NCBI GenBank assembly: GCA_017745015.1
Contig: JAGIAF010000242.1
Coordinates: forward strand, 1 to 5,179
Length of the DNA: 5,179 bases
DNA from: Bdellovibrio sp.
Lineage (GTDB): Bacteria > Bdellovibrionota > Bdellovibrionia > Bdellovibrionales > Bdellovibrionaceae
Direction of reading: 5' to 3'
Shown here: positions 1 through 3,842 of the stretch, in pieces
Layout of the letters: every line of letters begins with the position of its first letter
Numbering within the stretch: position 1 is the stretch's first letter
Notes under the pieces: model-generated
Seen by the model: only the letters and a program-made list of their open reading frames with translations
Databases searched by the model: none
What the model was told of the DNA's origin: nothing
Translations under genes and position numbers: made by a program

Positions 1-153
1 CGCGTGGATAAATCCGGCGCTTGGGGAAAACCGGCGGCAACCCTTATCGGTAAAGCAACCGACTGGTGGGTCGCAGAGGGTTACCATCAAGACTATCTTT
101 TGAAAAATCCTGAAGGCTACACTTGCCACTGGGTTCGCAAGGTAGAGTTTTAA
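1..153 (+). CDS. msrA: Peptide methionine sulfoxide reductase MsrA, C-terminal part (5' end outside window)
   Basis: The first 50 codons read in frame 1 to a TAA stop and match the C-terminus of MsrA, which reduces the S-epimer of methionine sulfoxide in damaged proteins using thioredoxin-supplied electrons. What is seen: a tryptophan/alanine/glutamate stretch followed by YHQDYL, then KNPEGYTCH and a short basic tail. YHQDYL-x-KNP-x-GYTCH is the highly conserved end of the family. By family knowledge the Cys in GYTCH is the resolving cysteine that forms a disulfide with the catalytic Cys of the N-terminal GCFW motif, which lies outside this window. The gene converges on the lipoprotein gene, with only 15 bases between the two stop codons. 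Whether the protein is a lone MsrA or an MsrB-MsrA fusion cannot be seen from this fragment. Confidence 0.93.
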   Translation, partial: RVDKSGAWGKPAATLIGKATDWWVAEGYHQDYLLKNPEGYTCHWVRKVEF

Positions 154-168
154 AGCCTACCCGCTTCT

Positions 169-1170
169 TTACTCTTGAATTTTCTGAATCATTTTTAACA
201 GGTCTTGTTGCTTGGTTTGCACAAGGCCTGCTGTTTTATTCTCTGATTTCACAGCCATCTTTGCTAGAAGGCGTGCGACCTTACCGTCCAGCTCTGGTTT
301 TTTACCAATTTTAATTAGCAATTCTTTAGCACTCACTGCTTTTTCCAAAACTTCAGTCTGCAAGTATTCCAACTGAGTGGCACTCAATGCATCGACGTTA
401 AACTCCCAACCCATCAAAAGCATCTTGGCTTGGCCCACCAAGTTCTTGTCACCGATTTTTGAAACCACATCGATAAACATCAACGGGAACATGTTGTAGC
501 GAGCTTGCAACAACTGCACAGCTTTTTCCTCGTGCGCAAGAATCTCGCGGATATAACCTTTCTGAGCAACATCTCTTGGAGCAAGCAACGCTTCTTCCAT
601 CATGCTGTACATGCTCATCATTTTTTGATCGGGTTTCGCAGCAATGTTTTGTTCTTGCTTACGATTGTAACGATCCATGCCCACGGCCATCGCATTGAAC
701 GAAGCCGTCAGATTGTCTTGAGAATAAATATCCTTGGCATCAGGTTGCGCTAACGGATTGACACTATTGTCACGGGTTGCAAGCTCTTCGATTTCCATAA
801 AGAACTCTTGAGCTGCTTGTTGACCAAGGATCTCACGCTTTTCTGCGGCTCCATCCTGACCAATACCATTCCAAAGTTGGAATTCAAAAGACATGAAGTA
901 CTTAGTCGCTTCAGAAATTTTCTTAAACAGCGTTGGAGCCTGCAAAACAGAGTTGTAGGCTTCACGACGAAGTTGCAAAGCATTACCCTGCCTGAGGGCA
1001 TCGTAAAGCTCGTCCGTCACATCTTTCAACTCACCGGTGCGAGTCTTCATGGTGTCTGTGGTTTCACTCATGCGAACAGTGGCATCGTGCATTTCATCGA
1101 CTTTTTTAACCTCAGAACAGGCTGCGATACTTAGGATCACTAAACTTGAGAGCATCAACTGATGTTTCAT
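169..1170 (-). CDS. Predicted outer-membrane lipoprotein with N-terminal coiled-coil segment, function unknown
   Basis: A 333-residue protein that I do not recognise beyond its export class. The N-terminus is a lipoprotein signal: a Lys/His n-region, a hydrophobic core and the lipobox I-A-A-C with the lipidated Cys at residue 18. Ser at +2 argues for outer-membrane sorting under the E. coli rule. Immediately after the anchor, residues 27, 34, 41, 48 and 55 are Met, Met, Met, Leu, Leu at exact seven-residue spacing, in Thr/Glu/Lys-rich sequence, which looks like a coiled-coil stalk. The remainder (about 60-333) is mixed charged/hydrophobic and probably mostly helical, with no catalytic motif and no further membrane segment. 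The ATG is supported by AGGAAG five bases upstream and by the signal peptide that begins there. It stands alone on the - strand, diverging from the solute-binding protein gene and converging with msrA. A structural or envelope-tethered role is inference only. Confidence 0.85.
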   Translation of the reverse strand: MKHQLMLSSLVILSIAACSEVKKVDEMHDATVRMSETTDTMKTRTGELKDVTDELYDALRQGNALQLRREAYNSVLQAPTLFKKISEATKYFMSFEFQLWNGIGQDGAAEKREILGQQAAQEFFMEIEELATRDNSVNPLAQPDAKDIYSQDNLTASFNAMAVGMDRYNRKQEQNIAAKPDQKMMSMYSMMEEALLAPRDVAQKGYIREILAHEEKAVQLLQARYNMFPLMFIDVVSKIGDKNLVGQAKMLLMGWEFNVDALSATQLEYLQTEVLEKAVSAKELLIKIGKKPELDGKVARLLAKMAVKSENKTAGLVQTKQQDLLKMIQKIQE

Positions 1171-1175
1171 AAACG

Positions 1176-1181
1176 CTTCCT
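1176..1181 (-). promoter_or_regulatory. Ribosome binding site of the lipoprotein gene
   Basis: AGGAAG on the - strand ends 5 bases before the ATG at 1170. It fixes the start that gives a complete lipoprotein signal peptide. A second purine run (GGGGAG) lies a few bases further upstream. Confidence 0.7.
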
Positions 1182-1264
1182 ACTCCCCAGTGTCTAAGAC
1201 ATGGCCATGAGCCTTTTACAGTCACTTTCATGGAACACGAGGGCCGATATATTGAGTTTTATTC

Positions 1265-1305
1265 ATCCAGGAGCGTTTACTCCAATTTGAGTGCCAATCC
1301 TGGAT
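1265..1305. repeat. Nested inverted repeat (8-bp outer arms, 4-bp inner arms), possible operator or RNA hairpin
   Basis: ATCCAGGA at 1265-1272 is perfectly complementary to TCCTGGAT at 1298-1305. Inside the 25-base loop, ACTC (1279-1282) pairs with GAGT (1289-1292) around a 6-base apical loop, and the internal loops are nearly symmetric (6 and 5 bases). It sits about 39 bases upstream of the candidate -35 of the solute-binding protein gene and about 95 bases upstream of the lipoprotein ATG. It could therefore serve as a binding site for either gene. There is no T-tract after it, so a terminator is unlikely. Confidence 0.5.
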
Positions 1306-1343
1306 TTAACGCCGTTACAACTCCGCAATATGAGGAAATCCGG

Positions 1344-1373
1344 TAGAAACTTGTGAAAATACAAATATATATT
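1344..1373 (+). promoter_or_regulatory. Candidate sigma-70-type promoter of the solute-binding protein gene
   Basis: TAGAAA at 1344-1349 (4 of 6 to TTGACA) is followed after 18 bases by TATATT at 1368-1373 (5 of 6 to TATAAT), within an AT-rich segment. The predicted transcription start near 1380 would leave a leader of about 27 bases before the ATG at 1407. The match is modest and consensus-based only. Confidence 0.4.
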
Positions 1374-1406
1374 CCGAAAAAGTACTGAGTGAGAGGCTTC
1401 GCAACT

Positions 1407-2186
1407 ATGAAAGCGTACATCCTTTTAATAACTTTAATTTTGTCCTCTGTGGCCGCGAAAGCAGACACCATTGAGCTGCGTTCTGATACTTGGTGCCCTT
1501 ATGTCTGCGACAACAAAACCAATCCCGGTTATATGATCGAAGCCTTCGTGCGAATTTTTGAAAAGCACGGTCATAAAGTAAATGTGAAAATTGTGAATTG
1601 GGCCCGCGCTGTGAATGAAACCCGCTTGGACAAAGCCACGGTGATTGTTGGCGCGATGATTAACGACGCCCCTGACTTTGTATTCCCAGCTAAATCTTTC
1701 GGCTCAGGTGACGACTACTTCTATGTTCCTAAAGAATCCAATTGGAGCTACACGGGCGCCGCTTCACTTAAAGGCAAGCGCGTGGGTGTGATCAACGGTT
1801 ATGCTTACGGTGGCAAAGTCGACGACTTGATTCGCAAGCGCAAAGACGTGTTCATCTCTATCTCTGGTGAACATCCTTTGGATCAACTCTTTCGCATGAT
1901 TGACAGCAAACGTCTTGATGCTTTTATCGAAAACGATGCGGTCTTCCGCTACACACTGGAAGCATTGAAGTTAAATCCTGACGACTATAAGCGTGTCAGC
2001 GAAAACGTCGCTGATGACCCGCGCTTGTGGGCGGCTTTTTCGCCTAAGAATAAAAAATCAGAAGAGTATGGAAAGATCTTTTCCAAAGGAATCGTGGAGC
2101 TTCGTCAAAGCGGAGAACTCAATAAGATCTTGAATAAGTATGGGCTCACCGACTGGGAGCCCACTCACACTGTCGGCTCTAAATAA
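1407..2186 (+). CDS. Secreted solute-binding protein, family 3 (SBP_bac_3 / PF00497 type), orphan
   Basis: A 259-residue periplasmic binding protein of the polar-amino-acid ABC transporter class, whose members capture small ligands by closing two lobes. What is seen: a cleavable signal peptide (residues 1-19, AKA before Asp20), a first strand with WCPYVC, then PGYMIEA as in family members, a 'W-A-R-A' segment near 65-68, and the second lobe with GKRVGVINGYAYG and the late helix 'DQLFRMIDSKRLDAFI'. The length is typical. Two cysteines (30 and 34) could form a periplasmic disulfide. The T-x-x-R segment with the carboxylate-binding Arg of classical amino-acid binders is here N-D-A-P, so the ligand may not be a standard amino acid. 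I chose the ATG at 1407 over the in-frame GTG at 1389: GAGAGG (1391-1396) lies 10 bases before the ATG, while no Shine-Dalgarno precedes the GTG. No permease or ATPase gene is adjacent. Its 3' end overlaps the convergent ilvA by 8 bases. Confidence 0.85.
   Translation: MKAYILLITLILSSVAAKADTIELRSDTWCPYVCDNKTNPGYMIEAFVRIFEKHGHKVNVKIVNWARAVNETRLDKATVIVGAMINDAPDFVFPAKSFGSGDDYFYVPKESNWSYTGAASLKGKRVGVINGYAYGGKVDDLIRKRKDVFISISGEHPLDQLFRMIDSKRLDAFIENDAVFRYTLEALKLNPDDYKRVSENVADDPRLWAAFSPKNKKSEEYGKIFSKGIVELRQSGELNKILNKYGLTDWEPTHTVGSK
2141..2163 (-). terminator. Candidate hairpin downstream of ilvA, inside the end of the solute-binding gene
   Basis: TGGGCTC (2141-2147) and GAGCCCA (2157-2163) form a perfect 7-bp GC-rich stem with a 9-base loop. 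On the - strand it starts 16 bases past the ilvA stop and is followed by TACTTATT, only a weak U-tract. It could end the ilvA transcript or protect its 3' end. It is also within coding sequence of the convergent gene, so part of its pairing may be coincidental. No T-run follows it on the + strand. Confidence 0.4.
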
Positions 2187-3384
2187 TTTTGGCGCCGGTC
2201 GCCTCAAGGGCACGTTTGATTCTTTCGACGTGCTCGATGCTTGAAGTCTCCAAAACAAAATCAATACGTGTCTCACGAAGTGACAAACCTTGCGAGACCC
2301 GGTCATGGCGCACTTCCAAAACGTTAGCTTTTTCATTGGCGATAGTTTGAGTCAAATGGCTCAAGCTGCCTGGCAAGTCATCTACGATCACAGACAATTC
2401 GCACAAACGGCCACGCAAGATCTGACCACGGTCGATGATTTTGCTGACGATGTTCAAGTCGATATTGCCGCCAGAAATGATCACGCAACATTTTTTACCC
2501 AGATCCAAACCACGGTGCATTGCTGCGGCCATGGCTGCCGCGCCAGAACCTTCGGCTACGGTTTTTGCTCTTTCCATCAAGAACACAATCGCTTCGGCGA
2601 TTTCGTCATCACTCACCGTCACGACTTGATCGACATACTTCGAAATGAAATTGTCGTACATCAACTGAGACGGATTTTTAATCGCAATACCATCCGCGAT
2701 TGTTGCCGCTCGTTTCTTTTTCATATCGGGAGTTTGCTTGTTGTAAAGACAAGCCATTCCCGGAGAGCGGTCACTTTGCACGCCGATCACGCGCACTTTG
2801 GGATTCAACGTTTTAACCGCTAAAGCCACACCACTGATCAAGCCACCACCACCGATTGGAATGATCACCGTATCAAGATCTGGGACTTTATCCAGGATCT
2901 CAAGACCGATTGTTCCTTGGCCCGCGATCACCAGAGGATCTTGGTAAGGATGTACGAAAGTGTAGCCGTTTTCTTTTTCCAGCTTTTGCGCGTGTTCGTA
3001 GGCCTCGTCATAGATCTCGCCTTTCAGCACCACGTTTGCACCATATGAACGCGTCGCTGTGGCTTTGCTGATTGAGCACGTCTCAGGCATGACGATGGTG
3101 GATTTCACTCCCGCGAGTTTTGCGGAAAGAGCCACACCTTGAGCATGATTTCCTGCAGAGCTGGCAACAACGCCGCGGGATTTTTCTTCTGGAGTCAGAT
3201 TTGAAATTTTATTGTAGGCACCACGAAATTTGAAACTGCCTGTGCGCTGAGTGTTTTCAAATTTAAAATAGATTTCGCTATTTAAGAGATTACTGGCACT
3301 GATCGAATGGCTCATCTCGGTAGGGCTGATGATGTTCTTAAGGAGTTCATGCGCTTTCTTGATGTCTTCGATCGTAACTTTCAT
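2179..3384 (-). CDS. ilvA: Threonine dehydratase (threonine ammonia-lyase), medium form with one ACT domain
   Basis: This is a cytoplasmic PLP enzyme of fold type II that deaminates L-threonine to 2-oxobutanoate and ammonia, the first step towards isoleucine, and usually also accepts serine. In the 401 residues I see the PLP-lysine motif GSFKFRGA with Lys52, the substrate/cofactor loop SSAGNHAQG at 75-83, the phosphate-binding GGGGL at 178-182, EGSGAAA at 278-284, and SGGN with Ser304 that contacts the pyridine nitrogen. Residues about 326-401 form a single ACT-like regulatory domain (LCELSVIVDDLPGSLSHL). The ~400-residue, one-ACT layout separates it from the ~510-residue E. coli-type IlvA with two ACT-like modules. 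Effector sensitivity cannot be told from sequence. The ATG lies 6 bases after the stop of the zinc-ribbon gene, with only a weak GGGAAAG upstream inside that gene's end, so translational coupling is likely. No other branched-chain amino-acid genes are adjacent. A catabolic TdcB-like role is the main alternative. Confidence 0.93.
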   Translation of the reverse strand: MKVTIEDIKKAHELLKNIISPTEMSHSISASNLLNSEIYFKFENTQRTGSFKFRGAYNKISNLTPEEKSRGVVASSAGNHAQGVALSAKLAGVKSTIVMPETCSISKATATRSYGANVVLKGEIYDEAYEHAQKLEKENGYTFVHPYQDPLVIAGQGTIGLEILDKVPDLDTVIIPIGGGGLISGVALAVKTLNPKVRVIGVQSDRSPGMACLYNKQTPDMKKKRAATIADGIAIKNPSQLMYDNFISKYVDQVVTVSDDEIAEAIVFLMERAKTVAEGSGAAAMAAAMHRGLDLGKKCCVIISGGNIDLNIVSKIIDRGQILRGRLCELSVIVDDLPGSLSHLTQTIANEKANVLEVRHDRVSQGLSLRETRIDFVLETSSIEHVERIKRALEATGAKII

Positions 3385-3390
3385 TTGAAA

Positions 3391-3621
3391 CTAACTTTCC
3401 CAATACACGATAAGACCCCGTAACGGGGGATATTCCTTCAACGGTAAAACAGCCGACGGAGAATGATTTGTCTCTGCTAAACCCATGGCCCTACTCTCGT
3501 CGAAAAAACACATGGGAGCAAGGTGCTTTCCACATCCATGGCAGCTTGTGACGAGGGCATTTTCAGCCTCATTGGCTTTTCCGCATATATGACAAACGCG
3601 AATATGGATGGACGAACTCAT
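3391..3621 (-). CDS. Small zinc-ribbon-like protein, function unknown
   Basis: A 76-residue protein that I cannot assign to a named family. What is seen: two CxxC knuckles, C-H-I-C-G at residues 10-14 and C-H-G-C-G at 27-31, thirteen residues apart. This is the layout of a four-cysteine zinc ribbon. A further Cys38 sits in PMCFFDES, and the C-terminus ends in a Tyr-Pro-Pro and aromatic-rich stretch (YPPLRGLIVYW). There is no signal peptide or membrane segment, so it should be cytoplasmic. The start is well supported: AGGAG lies 5 bases before the ATG. It is the first gene of a probable two-gene unit with ilvA (6-base gap). Its Shine-Dalgarno falls in a hairpin (3627-3644). The organised Cys pairs and tight spacing to ilvA make it credible as a real gene despite its size. 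A nucleic-acid-binding or metal-site role is inference. Confidence 0.75.
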   Translation of the reverse strand: MSSSIHIRVCHICGKANEAENALVTSCHGCGKHLAPMCFFDESRAMGLAETNHSPSAVLPLKEYPPLRGLIVYWES

Positions 3622-3626
3622 GGGGG

Positions 3627-3644
3627 CTCCTGCATTGGCAGAAG
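3627..3644 (-). promoter_or_regulatory. Shine-Dalgarno-sequestering hairpin in the zinc-ribbon/ilvA leader
   Basis: Read on the - strand, CTTCTGC - CAAT - GCAGGAG forms a 7-bp stem (one G-U pair) with a 4-base loop, followed by CCCCC and the ATG at 3621. The whole AGGAG ribosome binding site lies in the 3' arm, so the folded form would block initiation on the first gene of the unit. The 5' arm can instead pair with an upstream GCAGGA (+ strand 3666-3671), which would free the site. Whether this works as a switch is inference; the base pairing itself is visible. Confidence 0.5.
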
Positions 3645-3694
3645 GCTTATCGGCACATTCTTTGGTCCTGCACAGGGTGAAACCAGCCTAAGTT

Positions 3695-3706
3695 GCTGAA
3701 ATCAGC
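3695..3706. repeat. Small palindrome GCTGA-AA-TCAGC, operator-like
   Basis: Two perfect 5-base half-sites separated by two bases lie about 30-40 bases downstream of the predicted start of the candidate - strand promoter, a position where a bound protein would block transcription. No regulator is encoded nearby. Assignment as an operator is tentative. Confidence 0.3.
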
Positions 3707-3795
3707 TGCTTTCACTGTTCCATGACTTTTCGCGCAATCAAAATTAAATAATGATTCAGAGCACTTATCCATTTTTTAACAGTGAAAAAACAGCT
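3704..3795. repeat. Long interrupted inverted repeat in the divergent intergenic region
   Basis: TTTCACTGTT at 3710-3719 is a perfect 10-base reverse complement of AACAGTGAAA at 3778-3787. Outside these, AGCTG (3704-3708) matches CAGCT (3791-3795) after a 1-base versus 3-base asymmetric gap, giving 15 paired positions around a 58-base AT-rich interior. That interior contains the candidate - strand promoter. The arms could be paired sites for one regulator flanking the promoter region, or a large hairpin in either transcript. Confidence 0.55.
3743..3771 (-). promoter_or_regulatory. Candidate promoter of the zinc-ribbon/ilvA unit
   Basis: On the - strand, TGGATA (+ 3766-3771; 4 of 6 to TTGACA) is followed at exactly 17 bases by TTTAAT (+ 3743-3748; 5 of 6 to TATAAT) in the most AT-rich part of the intergenic region. 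Transcription would start near 3736, giving a leader of about 115 bases that contains the small palindrome, one arm of the long inverted repeat and the Shine-Dalgarno hairpin. This is a consensus match only. Confidence 0.35.
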
Positions 3796-3826
3796 CATGG
3801 TTTTATAGAAATCCTCCGATAGGCTC

Positions 3827-3834
3827 AAGAGGAG
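3827..3834 (+). promoter_or_regulatory. Ribosome binding site deciding the TTG start of the SH3b protein
   Basis: AAGAGGAG ends 8 bases before the TTG at 3843, while the first in-frame ATG (3861) is 26 bases away, so the TTG is preferred. A pyrimidine run TCCTC at 3812-3816 is complementary to GAGGA at 3829-3833 (12-base loop) and could mask this site. Confidence 0.7.
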
Positions 3835-3842
3835 ACACCATT

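Larger units (their letters stand above)
1171..1406. other. Divergent intergenic region between lipoprotein and solute-binding protein genes
   Basis: There are 236 bases without a credible gene. From left to right it holds the lipoprotein ribosome binding site, a 10-bp perfect palindrome CATGGCCATG at 1200-1209, a nested inverted repeat at 1265-1305, and an AT-rich stretch at 1351-1380 with a plausible + strand promoter. I found no convincing sigma-70-like promoter for the - strand lipoprotein gene, although one must lie here if the gene is transcribed on its own. Confidence 0.7.
3622..3842. other. Divergent intergenic region between the zinc-ribbon/ilvA unit and the SH3b protein gene
   Basis: There are 221 bases without a credible gene. 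From left to right it holds a Shine-Dalgarno hairpin for the - strand gene (3627-3644), its alternative partner (3666-3671), a small palindrome (3695-3706), a long interrupted inverted repeat (3704-3795), an AT-rich core (about 3738-3780) with a possible - strand promoter, and a purine-rich ribosome binding site for the + strand gene. A + strand -35-like TTAACA at 3776-3781 has only a poor TTTTAT partner at 19-bp spacing, so I do not call it. Confidence 0.7.

Noticed and set aside
141..168. Terminator between msrA and the lipoprotein gene (GGTAG at 141-145 with CTACC at 157-161)
   Set aside because: The 5-bp stem has an 11-base loop and no T-tract on either strand.
505..1134. Open frames on both strands inside the lipoprotein gene
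   Set aside because: They overlap a gene with a clear signal peptide and ribosome binding site, and their translations show no domain or export signal.
1389..1406. GTG start for the solute-binding protein, six codons upstream
   Set aside because: There is no Shine-Dalgarno before it, and it would place extra residues ahead of a complete signal peptide that starts at the ATG at 1407.
2191..2203. GGCG-CCGGT-CGCC hairpin at the end of ilvA as a terminator
   Set aside because: The 4-bp stem lies within the ilvA coding sequence, before its stop, and is not followed by a proper T-run.
2290..2823. Open frame of 177 codons on the + strand opposite ilvA
   Set aside because: It lies wholly inside the strongly supported ilvA gene, is rich in His/Arg/Phe as antisense frames are, and has no family signature.
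3647..3654. Exact GCCGATAA on the - strand, the -10 consensus of flagellar sigma-28 (FliA) promoters, upstream of the zinc-ribbon gene
   Set aside because: No TAAA-type -35 lies 14-16 bases upstream on that strand, so it is not supported as a FliA promoter. Similar CCGATA words at 1243-1249 and 3816-3821 also lack the -35.
3622..3736. Leader-peptide attenuation for ilvA
   Set aside because: The possible mini-ORFs in the leader (M-E-Q, M-C-R, M-Q-E-P-P) contain no run of Ile, Leu, Val or Thr codons.
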